Shown: positions 1-8,275, counted from the first letter of the stretch. The stretch is 39,573 bases of DNA from an uncultured Bacteroidales bacterium (GCA_937900465.1 CALCEJ010000144.1:1-39573), one strand, 5' to 3'. The notes: generated by a model from the sequence alone, not told the origin. Numbers and translations are program-made.

Positions 1-1297
1 TAACCCCGAAGCCGCTTCCGTAACCTTCACCGCCCTCGGTCAGGAAGGTTTTGAGAATATATGTAATGTACTTGTTCCAGTAGGTATTCCCGACCTGCAT
101 ATAATGGCTCGTATGGGCCAGCTCGTGGATGACGGAGGCATAGATGGAGGGATAGTCTTTCCCTCCCTTTGTGCCTATGGTGACATCCGGGAGGAAACGC
201 TTCAGGATAGAAGAATAATCACCGAGATACTTCTTCACAAGGTCGATATCCACGATCGCGCCATGGTGGAGCATAGGAGTCGAACTGTCCTTCAGGTTCT
301 TGAAAACCCAAAGGCGAAGGTCCGTCGGAGGCGCCGTAAGGTCAAGGTCCGCCTCCTTGCACCGGGACACATATTCCCACGCAGCATTGTTCACCACACA
401 CCGTCTCCACAGCCTCTCGTCATCCTTATCAGTCACATTGACATCAAGCCCGGACACGGGGCCTTTCCCCAGCGTTGCGACCGACGCGCTCACAAGAATC
501 AGATTGAGTCCCTGCGAGAAACCGGCCCGGTTCTGGAACACGATCCGGTATCGTGGCTGAGTGGAGAAACTCCGGTCCATATGGTAGTTCCCGTCCCGGT
601 CCGTGTACGCCACGCTGAACTTGACGAAGGAATTACAGCAGACCTTCACCTCCGAAAGGCCCACCGGTTTCCCTCCCGCGTATTCCGCATCCGTCACCGT
701 AATCCTTCCGGAAGGCACATTGTCACTCCCTCCCTTCGTCGTGGGAGAAAGCATTTCGCCGTTCCCGGTAAGCACATAAGACATCCTCTCCACCGCACTC
801 CAGTCTATCCCGTCATCCGCCCGCGTAACCGGGTCATTTTCTGCAAGGTAGCACTCATCGAGCACCTCATAAGCAATCCCTGAAGGGAATTCGAAATCCG
901 TGGGGACAACCGCGTACTGCCACGTGATTGACTCCTCGTCAATTCCGGGATCGTGATACCAGTCCCCCTCTCGGACAACCCGATACTCGACCGGATGGTC
1001 CAGGACATCGATTCCAAGGGAAAGGAGCGTGTCCATCTCGTTGTCGTCCCGGGGCAGGAAGCGGACATAGAGATTGGTGGGCGAGACACTCACCGCCCCC
1101 GCTTTTGTCGGGTAGAGGGCCTCCAGGGCTTTAGTGATGTTCTTAACTGAATAAGGGTCCTCCAACTTCTCTCCAAGAATGATTTCATCGTGGAGAACCT
1201 CCGGATCGCCGGGCTCGGGGGTATCCGTTGCGGCATCCCTCTCACAGGAGGGCAAAACTGCTGCAAAACAAGCAATAGCGAAATGAATCTTTTTCAT
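1..1297 (-). CDS. Putative zinc-metallopeptidase lipoprotein (3' end outside window)
   Basis: The frame is open from an ATG at 1297 down to base 1, giving 432 residues without a stop; the C-terminus lies outside the window. The N-terminus is a lipoprotein signal peptide with a lipobox ending LPSC (Cys18), so the mature protein should be membrane-anchored and exported. A stretch near residues 210-270 resembles a carboxypeptidase-regulatory-like beta-sandwich (a GRITVTD start, then a DRDGNYHM segment). Residues 391-395 are HELAH, a HExxH zinc-binding motif, followed by TSHYMQ and a glycine-rich segment close to the truncation. The third zinc ligand may lie in the missing part. Exported Bacteroidota lipoproteins with HELAH motifs are usually annotated only as hypothetical or putative metallopeptidases, and no substrate can be assigned. 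It is divergent from the phosphatase at 1441. The open plus-strand frames over this region are antisense shadows. Confidence 0.72.
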   Translation of the reverse strand, partial: MKKIHFAIACFAAVLPSCERDAATDTPEPGDPEVLHDEIILGEKLEDPYSVKNITKALEALYPTKAGAVSVSPTNLYVRFLPRDDNEMDTLLSLGIDVLDHPVEYRVVREGDWYHDPGIDEESITWQYAVVPTDFEFPSGIAYEVLDECYLAENDPVTRADDGIDWSAVERMSYVLTGNGEMLSPTTKGGSDNVPSGRITVTDAEYAGGKPVGLSEVKVCCNSFVKFSVAYTDRDGNYHMDRSFSTQPRYRIVFQNRAGFSQGLNLILVSASVATLGKGPVSGLDVNVTDKDDERLWRRCVVNNAAWEYVSRCKEADLDLTAPPTDLRLWVFKNLKDSSTPMLHHGAIVDIDLVKKYLGDYSSILKRFLPDVTIGTKGGKDYPSIYASVIHELAHTSHYMQVGNTYWNKYITYILKTFLTEGGEGYGSGFGV

Positions 1298-1329
1298 AAC
1301 CAAATCAATTTTTATCACGGCAAAGTTTA

Positions 1330-1337
1330 AAAAGATA
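1330..1337 (-). promoter_or_regulatory. Possible -7 box for the metallopeptidase lipoprotein gene
   Basis: On the minus strand this reads TATCTTTT, one mismatch from the Bacteroidota -7 consensus TAnnTTTG. It would place the start of transcription about 25 nt upstream of the ATG at 1297. The matching -33 position falls inside the AAACGTTT repeats at 1346-1364, so a protein bound there would block this promoter. The match is weak and no clear TTTG is seen at -33. Confidence 0.3.
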
Positions 1338-1345
1338 ATTGAGCT

Positions 1346-1364
1346 AAACGTTTTTTAAACGTTT
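1346..1364. promoter_or_regulatory. Tandem AAACGTTT palindromes, putative operator
   Basis: Two perfect 8-bp palindromes AAACGTTT (1346-1353 and 1357-1364) are separated by 3 bp, with centres 11 bp apart, about one helical turn. With the flanking T and A they also form a 9-bp inverted repeat. AAACGTTT cores are common in operators of LacI-family regulators, but no regulator gene is in the window. The site lies between the divergent starts at 1297 and 1441. Its function is inferred from symmetry only. Confidence 0.4.
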
Positions 1365-1385
1365 AGGTTACGTTTATTTTCATAC

Positions 1386-1416
1386 TTGCTTTTAAGGCCT
1401 TCTGTTGCTATATTTG
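1386..1416 (+). promoter_or_regulatory. Bacteroidota-type promoter of the histidine phosphatase gene
   Basis: TTG at 1386-1388 and TATATTTG at 1409-1416 (20-bp spacing) match the -33/-7 elements of the Bacteroidota primary sigma factor. Transcription should begin near 1423. This rules out translation from the in-frame TTG at 1405, which lies inside the promoter, and supports ATG 1441 (or 1429). Confidence 0.7.
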
Positions 1417-1440
1417 CTGACGAAAACGATGAGTTCCGAC

Positions 1441-2727
1441 ATGAAAAAATCATTTTTGTCAATTTTGTTTGCAATGGCGGTGGTTTTTCCGCTCTTTGCA
1501 CAAAGGCCCATAACCGAAGAAGACTTCGCAAAGCCCATCCTGGACAGCCGCGACCGCGCCGCCGGAATCTTTCACAGTTACGAAGTTCCCGCCTCCGCTG
1601 TGGAGACCCCCGCTCCGCTGGGATATAAGCCCATATATATAAGCCACTACGGCCGTCACGGATCAAGGCGGCAGCTGCACGAAGGGGCGCTCGACTCCTA
1701 CAATATGTTCTGTAAGCTTCACGAGATGAAACTTCTCACGGACGAGGGAGAAGAGCTCCTCAAAGACCTTGAGAAAGTCGCCCGCGAACATATTGACATG
1801 GAGGGGGAACTCAGCGAAAGAGGCGCTCTCGAGCACCGCGGAATCGCTTCCAGGATGTATTCAAAGTACAGGAAGGCCTTCCGTAAGCGCAAGGAGGTTG
1901 ACTGTATCTCTTCCAATATCCAGCGCTGCATAATAAGTATGACGAATTTCACCGGAGAACTCCTCAGGGAAGATCCGGATCTCAAGATTTCCTGGAATAC
2001 CGGCGAAAAATACAAGAAAGTCTTACTCCACGACCCCGTGGACCTTACCGGCACCCTCCTCAGGGACAAGGAAGCGAAGCGGAAGGAAGCAAAAGCGAAG
2101 TATCTCGAACCCGACGGCTTTATCAGCCGTTACGTGAAGGATGCCCCGGAGGCAAAGTCCATAATCGGGAACCGGGTGGATTTTATGAATCAGTTCGTCC
2201 GCATCGCCGCCGTCTCCCAGGATCTCTCCTCGGAGACCGGCGGGGTGGACCTTTTCCGTTACCTCACTGATGAAGAACTTCTTCGCGCCTATGCGTTCCT
2301 GAACAGCTGGATTTACGGCAGCATAGGCAATCCCGAAGAATGGGGTGAATGCAACATCATCGCCTACCGACCCCTCGTTGCCGATATAGTCGAAAAGGCC
2401 GATGCCGCGCTTGCCCCGGGGAGCCGTGTGGTGGCGGACCTTCGCTTCGGCCACGACAGCGGCCTTCTGCCGCTGGTGGGCCTCATCGGCCTGAAAGGTC
2501 CTGGAGACAGATATCCTATGGATTCGCATCTGGATTTTGCGACCTGGAGGTATATCCCTATGGGCTCGAACCTTCAGATTGTGTTCTACCGGAACAGGCG
2601 GGGAAATACGCTCGTTAAGTTCCTATATAACGAGAGGGAAACGACAATCCGCGGGTTGGAGCCCTTCAAAGGCCCATATTACAAGTGGGAATCGCTCCGG
2701 CCGTATCTCGTGGGCCTGTCAAAATAG
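1441..2727 (+). CDS. Histidine-type phosphatase, Minpp/phytase-like, exported
   Basis: The protein has 428 residues with a signal peptide (MKKSFLSIL... ending near LFAQ at residue 21). Residues 72-76 are RHGSR, the phosphohistidine motif of the histidine acid phosphatase clan, with His73 the expected nucleophile. His338-Asp339 in a GHDSG context matches the C-terminal HD acid/base motif. Segments around residues 127-140 (SERGALEHRGIASRM) and 157-170 (SSNIQRC...) also fit this clan. Length and motifs resemble Bacteroides Minpp-type inositol polyphosphate phosphatases of about 425 residues, so phytate or another organic phosphate in the periplasm or at the surface is a reasonable but unproven substrate. 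Start chosen at 1441 because it gives a clean signal peptide; ATG 1429 would add four residues. The gene has its own promoter and ends 43 bp before ftsY. Confidence 0.85.
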   Translation: MKKSFLSILFAMAVVFPLFAQRPITEEDFAKPILDSRDRAAGIFHSYEVPASAVETPAPLGYKPIYISHYGRHGSRRQLHEGALDSYNMFCKLHEMKLLTDEGEELLKDLEKVAREHIDMEGELSERGALEHRGIASRMYSKYRKAFRKRKEVDCISSNIQRCIISMTNFTGELLREDPDLKISWNTGEKYKKVLLHDPVDLTGTLLRDKEAKRKEAKAKYLEPDGFISRYVKDAPEAKSIIGNRVDFMNQFVRIAAVSQDLSSETGGVDLFRYLTDEELLRAYAFLNSWIYGSIGNPEEWGECNIIAYRPLVADIVEKADAALAPGSRVVADLRFGHDSGLLPLVGLIGLKGPGDRYPMDSHLDFATWRYIPMGSNLQIVFYRNRRGNTLVKFLYNERETTIRGLEPFKGPYYKWESLRPYLVGLSK

Positions 2728-2732
2728 GCGCA

Positions 2733-2764
2733 TTTGCTGGAATCCGGAAAGTTGAGTATATTTG
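2733..2764 (+). promoter_or_regulatory. ftsY promoter, ending 6 nt before the start codon
   Basis: TTTG at 2733-2736 and TATATTTG at 2757-2764 are 20 bp apart. The box ends only 6 nt before the ATG at 2771, so the predicted transcription start falls at or next to the start codon. From the TTG at 2734 to 2770 it matches the galK promoter (15649-15685) at 29 of 37 positions without gaps. Confidence 0.72.
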
Positions 2765-2770
2765 TAGGAT

Positions 2771-3703
2771 ATGGGAATTTTCGATAAAGGTGTACAGAAA
2801 ACAAACCTCAACTTCTTCCAGAGGATCGGGAGAGCCATCACAGGGAAATCCCGCATCGACGACGATGTGCTGGACGCCCTGGAGGAGGCGCTGCTCTCTT
2901 CCGATATGGGCGTAGAGACAACCCTTAAGATTCTTGACAACATTCAGGACAGGGTTGAAAGGGACAAGTATGTGGGGATGGATGAACTCGTCGACGTTAT
3001 CCGCGATGAGATTGGACAGCTGCTTGAGGTTGACGAACAAGCAACTACGCAAGAGCCCTTCGATTTTTCGAAAAAGCCTTATGTGATTCTGGTTGTGGGA
3101 GTTAACGGTGTAGGGAAGACGACGACCATCGGCAAACTTGCGGCGATGCTCAAGGCCCGGGGCAAGAAGGTGATCCTTGGCGCCGCGGACACGTTCCGCG
3201 CGGCCGCCGTGGAACAGCTCACGATATGGGCCGAAAGGACCGGCGTCGATATCGTGAAACAGCCTATGGGCGCGGACCCCGCTTCCGTCGCATACGACAG
3301 CGTGAGCGCGGCTGTTGCAAGGGGCGCGGATGTCGTCTTGATAGATACGGCCGGGCGGCTCCACAACCGGGTGGACCTGATGAATGAACTGACCAAAATC
3401 AGAAACGTCATCCGTAAGGTTGTTCCCGACGGTCCCCACGAGGTTATGCTCGTTCTCGACGCCTCCACCGGGCAGAATGCTTTTGTCCAGGCGAAAGAAT
3501 TCGCAAGGGCGACCAGCGTGGACTCTCTCGCAATTACAAAGCTGGACGGAACGGCTAAAGGCGGAGTCGTGATTGGCATCGTGGACCAGATGAAAGTCCC
3601 CGTGAAGTTCGTCGGAATAGGCGAAGGAATTGATGATTTGAAACTGTTTGACAGGAAGGAGTTCGTAAGCTCCCTTTTCAGAAAAGAAGATATTGACGTA
3701 TGA
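2771..3703 (+). CDS. ftsY: Signal recognition particle receptor FtsY
   Basis: This 310-residue SRP-type GTPase docks the signal recognition particle with its ribosome at the inner membrane for co-translational insertion. It has an N-terminal helical domain (about 1-95) without the long acidic A-domain of E. coli FtsY, which is usual for this phylum. The P-loop GVNGVGKTT is at residues 110-118, followed by DTFRAAA, DTAGR and TKLDGTAKGG, and the C-terminal FVGIGEGIDDL segment typical of FtsY rather than Ffh. The start at 2771 gives the usual short amphipathic beginning (MGIFDKG). It has no ribosome-binding site and sits 6 nt after the promoter box, so the message is probably leaderless. Its last codons overlap pheT by 4 nt (ATGA). 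Confidence 0.97.
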   Translation: MGIFDKGVQKTNLNFFQRIGRAITGKSRIDDDVLDALEEALLSSDMGVETTLKILDNIQDRVERDKYVGMDELVDVIRDEIGQLLEVDEQATTQEPFDFSKKPYVILVVGVNGVGKTTTIGKLAAMLKARGKKVILGAADTFRAAAVEQLTIWAERTGVDIVKQPMGADPASVAYDSVSAAVARGADVVLIDTAGRLHNRVDLMNELTKIRNVIRKVVPDGPHEVMLVLDASTGQNAFVQAKEFARATSVDSLAITKLDGTAKGGVVIGIVDQMKVPVKFVGIGEGIDDLKLFDRKEFVSSLFRKEDIDV

Positions 3704-6144
3704 AACTTTCGTACAATTGGCTGAAAGATTACCTCGGATGCGAACTGACAGCGGAAGAGGTCGCGGAAGCAATGACTTCCATTGGAATTGAAGTGGACTC
3801 GCTGTCCGTCGAAGAAGAGATTCCCGGCGGGCTTGAGGGCGTTGTGGTGGCTGAGGTGCTGACCTGTGTGGAGCATCCGGATTCGGACCATCTGCATATC
3901 ACTACCGTAAATGACGGCACACCGGAGCCTGTCACCGTAGTATGCGGAGCGCCTAACGTTGCGGCGGGGCAGAAGGTCCTGTTTGCCCGCATCGGCACGG
4001 TGCTTCCCGGAGACTTCAAGATAAAGAAATCAAAAATCCGCGGAGTGGAGAGCTTCGGAATGATTTGCGCGGAGGATGAACTTGGAATAGGGACCTCCCA
4101 CGACGGGATAATGGTCCTTCCGGCCGATTCCGTTCCCGGCACCCCGGCAAAGGAATTCCTCCATCTCAAAGAAGATGCGGTTATCGAGTATGAGATTACC
4201 GCAAACCGCATTGACGCCGCATCCCACATCGGCGTCGCCCGTGACCTTTACGCATACCTGAGGAGCAGAGACCTCCCCTGCTCGCTTTCGATTCCCTCCG
4301 TGGATGCATTCCGCGAAGGCGAGGGCAAGGAGATTCCCGTCGAGGTCACAGATCCCTCCGGCGCACCGCGCTATACCGGAATCACCGTCAAGGGCGTCAA
4401 AGTCGGGCCTTCCCCGCAGTGGCTGCAGAATAAACTCCTCTCAATAGGCTCAAGGCCCATCAACAACATCGTCGACATCTCCAATTTCATCCTCTTTGAG
4501 ACCGGGCAGCCCCTCCATACCTTCGATGCGGACAAGATTCGTGGAGGCAAGGTTATCGTCCGCCGCGCTACCGAAGGAGAATTGATCCGCACCCTCGACG
4601 CAGTGGAAAGGAAGCTCTCTTCGAAGGATGTCGTGATTGCCGACACCGTGGGCCCTATGTGTATTGCCGGTGTATTCGGCGGCGAGGATTCCGGCGTTAC
4701 CGAATCCACCAAGGATGTCTTCATCGAAGGAGCATACTTCGATCCCGCATCCATCCGCCGTACCGCCAAGAGCCAGCAGCTTTCCACCGATGCCTCCTTC
4801 CGATACGAAAGGGGCGCAGACCCTGAGGCCGCCCTCTATGGCGCAAAACGCGCCGCGCTCCTTATCCAGGAGATTGCCGGCGGAAAGGTTGTGGGAAAGG
4901 TTGTCGAGAACTATCCGGAGAAAATCGAGAGGAAGCAGATAGACCTTGATTATGACAGGATCGAGAATTTCATCGGCAAGAAAATAGGCCACGACACGAT
5001 AGAGAAGATTCTCGAGGCGCTGAATTACATCTTTGTCGAGAAAAGGAAAGGCGGAGCGCTCGTTGCGGCCCCTACCTATATGGTCGATGTCTACCGTGAG
5101 TGCGATGTCGTGGAGGAAATCCTCCGCATCTACGGATACAACAACATCGAACTCCCTTCGTCCATCAGGATATCCGTCAACCCCGTCGCAGGGCCCGAGC
5201 CGGAAGTTGTCCGTAACGCAGTCTCGAACTTCCTCGCCGCTAACGGCTTTGTCGAGACTATGAACAACTCCCTCACCAAGGAAGACTACTACAAGGGCCT
5301 CTCGACATATCCCGCGGAGAAATGTGTCCATATCGTCAATCCGCTGAGCTCTGATCTGAACGTTCTCCGCCAGACGCTCCTCCTGAGCGGTCTGGAGGTG
5401 ATCGCATACAACCTGAACCGCCAGATAAACGCCATCCGTACCTTCGAGTACGGCTCCGTCTATCAGCGTCTCCCGGAAAAGGACGGCACGAAGCTCGAAG
5501 GCTATGAGGAGCATCAGAACTTCGCCCTTTTCCTTAGCGGAACGCCCGAGAAAGCATGGCGCAACGGCGCTGCCGGCAGCAATTTCTTCCAGCTCAAGGG
5601 CTATCTGGAGCTCCTGCTGAAGCGTTACCGCGTAGATCTTGATTCCCTTATAACCGGACCTGCGCCGGAGGATATCTTCGCCGAAGGCATCACCTACAGC
5701 CTCCCCAGCCGTGAACCCCAGCCCTTCGCCGTAATAGGAACTGTGAATCCCGCCCTTTCGAAGCGGTTCGGTATCCGCCAGGCTGTCTATGTCGCGGAGA
5801 TACGCTGGAAAGAGCTCTTCACCCTTGTAAAGCGTGACAAGTTCTCCTTCACCGAACTCCCCCGCTTCCCTGAGGTCCGCCGTGACCTTGCTCTCCTTCT
5901 GGATGAGTCCGTCCCTTATTCCGAACTCAGGAAAGCCGCTCTCAAAGCCGGCAAGAAGCTTATCCGGAGCGTTACCCTGTTCGACGTCTACCGTGGGGAC
6001 AAGATTCCTTCGGGAAAGAAACAGTATGCGATGGGCTTTGTCCTTCAGGATCCTTCGAGAACCCTCACTGACCAGGAAGTCGAAGGTACGATGGACCGGG
6101 TCCTTTCCGCCCTTCAGGCCCAGTTCGGCGCAGCCCTGAGATAA
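3700..6144 (+). CDS. pheT: Phenylalanine--tRNA ligase beta subunit
   Basis: This 814-residue protein is the large subunit of the alpha2-beta2 enzyme that charges tRNA-Phe. In order: an N-terminal segment (MKLSYNWLKDYLG) and EMAP/OB-type tRNA-binding domain (about 40-150), the B3/B4 editing region (about 200-400, with the RFRYERGAD-like segment typical of PheT), the B5 domain, the catalytic-like core, and a C-terminal FDX-ACB anticodon-binding domain (about 720-814, beginning near FTELPRFPEVRRDLAL). Full length for the family. The start overlaps the ftsY stop as ATGA, implying coupled translation. The alpha-subunit gene pheS is not in the window, so the subunits are encoded apart, as is common in Bacteroidota. 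Confidence 0.97.
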   Translation: MKLSYNWLKDYLGCELTAEEVAEAMTSIGIEVDSLSVEEEIPGGLEGVVVAEVLTCVEHPDSDHLHITTVNDGTPEPVTVVCGAPNVAAGQKVLFARIGTVLPGDFKIKKSKIRGVESFGMICAEDELGIGTSHDGIMVLPADSVPGTPAKEFLHLKEDAVIEYEITANRIDAASHIGVARDLYAYLRSRDLPCSLSIPSVDAFREGEGKEIPVEVTDPSGAPRYTGITVKGVKVGPSPQWLQNKLLSIGSRPINNIVDISNFILFETGQPLHTFDADKIRGGKVIVRRATEGELIRTLDAVERKLSSKDVVIADTVGPMCIAGVFGGEDSGVTESTKDVFIEGAYFDPASIRRTAKSQQLSTDASFRYERGADPEAALYGAKRAALLIQEIAGGKVVGKVVENYPEKIERKQIDLDYDRIENFIGKKIGHDTIEKILEALNYIFVEKRKGGALVAAPTYMVDVYRECDVVEEILRIYGYNNIELPSSIRISVNPVAGPEPEVVRNAVSNFLAANGFVETMNNSLTKEDYYKGLSTYPAEKCVHIVNPLSSDLNVLRQTLLLSGLEVIAYNLNRQINAIRTFEYGSVYQRLPEKDGTKLEGYEEHQNFALFLSGTPEKAWRNGAAGSNFFQLKGYLELLLKRYRVDLDSLITGPAPEDIFAEGITYSLPSREPQPFAVIGTVNPALSKRFGIRQAVYVAEIRWKELFTLVKRDKFSFTELPRFPEVRRDLALLLDESVPYSELRKAALKAGKKLIRSVTLFDVYRGDKIPSGKKQYAMGFVLQDPSRTLTDQEVEGTMDRVLSALQAQFGAALR

Positions 6145-6149
6145 AGGAG

Positions 6150-6617
6150 ATGAGAAGGACGCTTTCCCATATAGCGGTTTTCACAGCGCTTCTTGCGGCG
6201 CTTTCCGCCTGCGGTCCCCGCAAGATCCCGAAGGACGACCTCGAGAAAATCTACTACGATATGTTCGTACTGGACCAGTACCTCGTTGGAAAATCCGAGT
6301 TTAGACGCCAGACGGACACATCTCTTGTCTATGAGGGTATACTTGAAAAGTACGGATACACTACTGATGACTATCTTTACAGTATGGAACAGTACCTCCG
6401 TGACGCAGACCGCTTCTCGAAGCTGCTTGGCCGCGTCGCCGCCAGACTCACCGAGGAAGCCAAACGGGTCCAGGGCGAGATTGAGTTCCGCGACTGGAAG
6501 AAGAAATGGGACAAGTACCTGCCGGATTACGATATGGACTCGCTGCTGAATTCCTATGTGACGGATTCAACATACCTTGACATACTCTCAACCTATACAC
6601 CCCCTGAGTACCTATGA
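6150..6617 (+). CDS. DUF4296 domain lipoprotein
   Basis: A 155-residue protein with a lipoprotein signal peptide and lipobox LSAC (Cys21). The mature part begins GPRKIPKDDLEKIYYDMFVLDQYL and continues with a VYEGILEKYGYTTDDY segment. This is the pattern of the Bacteroidota DUF4296 family: small helical lipoproteins with an IP..k...i..D motif and a later EKYG-T segment. Function is unknown. The start lies 5 nt after the pheT stop, with an AAGGAG directly against the ATG, unusually close for a ribosome-binding site; translation may instead rely on coupling to pheT. The stop overlaps the next gene's ATG by 4 nt. In this phylum the family is often seen next to housekeeping genes, so its position need not imply a role in tRNA charging. 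Confidence 0.8.
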   Translation: MRRTLSHIAVFTALLAALSACGPRKIPKDDLEKIYYDMFVLDQYLVGKSEFRRQTDTSLVYEGILEKYGYTTDDYLYSMEQYLRDADRFSKLLGRVAARLTEEAKRVQGEIEFRDWKKKWDKYLPDYDMDSLLNSYVTDSTYLDILSTYTPPEYL

Positions 6618-7363
6618 TGAGAGAAGAAACAGTTTTCGGGCCCATCCGTTCGCGGAGGCTGGGTTCCTCGCTGGGGATAAACCTCCTGCCGAGGAATGGA
6701 AAGCTGTGCAATTTCGACTGTATCTACTGCGAATGCGGGTGGAACAAGGACGGTACCGGGGACAGGCTTCTGCCCACGGCGGAAGATGTCCGGCGGGAGC
6801 TTTCCGCGGCGCTTGAACGCTGCAAGGCTGACGGAACGCCCATCGATTCCATCACTTTCAGCGGGGACGGAGAGCCCACCCTCAACCCGCAGTTCGCCGA
6901 GATCATTGACATTACCGTGGCGCTCAGGGACAAGCATTACCCGACGGCTAAGATATCCGTCCTGTCCAATGCTACCCTTGCCTGGAAAGACAGTGTTTTC
7001 GAGGCTCTGCGGAAGGTGGACAATCCCATTATGAAAATCGACGCTCCTTCCTCCGAACTGGCGGCACTGATAAACCGCCCCGTAGGGCATTACGACCTTG
7101 AAAAAGTTATCAGTTCGCTGGAGCGCTTCAACGGGGATTTCATCCTTCAGACAATGTTCCTGAAGGCGCCTGGGTTTTCGAGCGGGGATTGGGCCGACGG
7201 GTGGATGGACATCGTAAGACGGCTCCGTCCACGGGAGATTATGGTCTATACGATCGACCGCGAAACTCCGGAGGAGGACCTTGAGAAATATACTGTGGAG
7301 GAGATGGAGGCTATTACGGCACCGCTTCTTTCGGAAGGATTTTCGATACAGATAAAAGGATAA
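6614..7363 (+). CDS. Radical SAM protein, COG0731-like
   Basis: A 249-residue radical SAM enzyme. Cys32, Cys36 and Cys39 form the CxxxCxxC motif (CNFDCIYC) that holds the SAM-binding 4Fe-4S cluster; a further Cys41 follows. GDGEPT at 84-89 is the GGE-like SAM-binding segment. The N-terminal VFGPIRSRRLGSSLGIN is characteristic of the COG0731 group, which contains archaeal/eukaryotic wyosine synthases acting on tRNA-Phe as well as many uncharacterised short bacterial members. The bacterial substrate is unknown, so I do not assign a reaction. Two ATGs (6614, 6617) are possible; the first overlaps the DUF4296 stop. Co-transcription with pheT is implied by spacing. No second cluster-binding domain is seen. 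Confidence 0.85.
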   Translation: MMREETVFGPIRSRRLGSSLGINLLPRNGKLCNFDCIYCECGWNKDGTGDRLLPTAEDVRRELSAALERCKADGTPIDSITFSGDGEPTLNPQFAEIIDITVALRDKHYPTAKISVLSNATLAWKDSVFEALRKVDNPIMKIDAPSSELAALINRPVGHYDLEKVISSLERFNGDFILQTMFLKAPGFSSGDWADGWMDIVRRLRPREIMVYTIDRETPEEDLEKYTVEEMEAITAPLLSEGFSIQIKG

Positions 7364-7381
7364 AACAAAACACTATAGATT

Positions 7382-8275
7382 ATGTCTGATATTTCTAAAA
7401 AGTACGGCTACACTCCTGACAAGGAAGCCATCGGAAGGCAGCTTGACCTTATTGCCTCATCCCTCGAGAATGTTGTTTCCGAGGACATCCTCAAGAAGTG
7501 TTTCTCCATTATGGACCTTACGACACTTAGTCCCAAGGACACGTATGAGTCCGTCGCCAAGCTGGTCGCAAAGACCGTTTCCTTCCGGAAGGACTATCCG
7601 GATTTCCCCCTCCCCGCGTCCATCTGCGTATATCCGAACTTCGCAGCTACAGTGAAGGAAGGCCGCCCCTGCCCCGAACTCCACGTGACCAATGTCGCGG
7701 GATGCTTTCCCTCCTCACAGAGCTTCCCCGAGCTCAAACTCAAGGAAGTCGAGATGGCAGTCCTCGCCGGTGCCGATGAAATTGACATCGTCCTCGCGCT
7801 GAATACCTTCCTCGCCGGCCATTACGACGCCGCCGGAAAGGAAATAAGGGATACGAAGGATCTTATGGACCGTCTCTCAAAGGAACTCGGACGCCCGCTT
7901 TGCCTGAAGGTCATCCTCGAGACAGGCCTTCTTGTCACTCCGGAACTCATCGCTGACGCTTCGTTCCTCGCTATGGAAAATGGCGCTGACTTCATAAAGA
8001 CATCCACCGGAAAGGTCGAGGTCAACGCAACGCCTATGGCCGCATACGTAATGTGCGAATGCATCCGGAAATACTACGACAGGACAGGGAGAAAGGTCGG
8101 TTTCAAGGCCGCCGGCGGCATCTCTTCCGCAATGGACGCAGTTTGTTACTGGTCCATCGTAGGAACCGTCCTCGGTGAGCAGTGGCTTAACAAAGACCTT
8201 TTCCGCTTCGGTGTGAGCCGCCTTGCAAACCAGATCCTCTCCGCCGTCAAGGAAGAGACCGTGGTCTACTTCTAA
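7382..8275 (+). CDS. deoC: Deoxyribose-phosphate aldolase
   Basis: This 297-residue class I aldolase splits 2-deoxy-D-ribose 5-phosphate into glyceraldehyde 3-phosphate and acetaldehyde in deoxynucleoside breakdown. The Schiff-base lysine is Lys206 in DFIKTSTGK and the second active-site lysine is Lys242 in VGFKAAGG; the LKVILETG strand precedes them. Compared with E. coli DeoC (about 259 residues) it is longer, mostly at the N-terminus (residues 1-45). It starts 18 nt after the radical SAM gene without a Shine-Dalgarno sequence and probably belongs to the ftsY-pheT operon, which ends at the terminator at 8299-8339. No other deo genes are present. Confidence 0.95.
   Translation: MSDISKKYGYTPDKEAIGRQLDLIASSLENVVSEDILKKCFSIMDLTTLSPKDTYESVAKLVAKTVSFRKDYPDFPLPASICVYPNFAATVKEGRPCPELHVTNVAGCFPSSQSFPELKLKEVEMAVLAGADEIDIVLALNTFLAGHYDAAGKEIRDTKDLMDRLSKELGRPLCLKVILETGLLVTPELIADASFLAMENGADFIKTSTGKVEVNATPMAAYVMCECIRKYYDRTGRKVGFKAAGGISSAMDAVCYWSIVGTVLGEQWLNKDLFRFGVSRLANQILSAVKEETVVYF

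Noticed and set aside
104..883. 259-codon plus-strand open frame at the left edge
   Set aside because: Antisense to the metallopeptidase lipoprotein, which has a signal peptide, lipobox and HELAH in a continuous frame.
1405..1440. Upstream TTG start for the histidine phosphatase
   Set aside because: It overlaps the -7 promoter box at 1409-1416 and would bury the signal peptide behind 12 extra residues.
2666..3772. 368-codon minus-strand open frame across ftsY
   Set aside because: Antisense to ftsY, which carries all SRP GTPase motifs.
4450..5514. 354-codon minus-strand open frame inside pheT
   Set aside because: Antisense shadow of pheT with no motif of its own.
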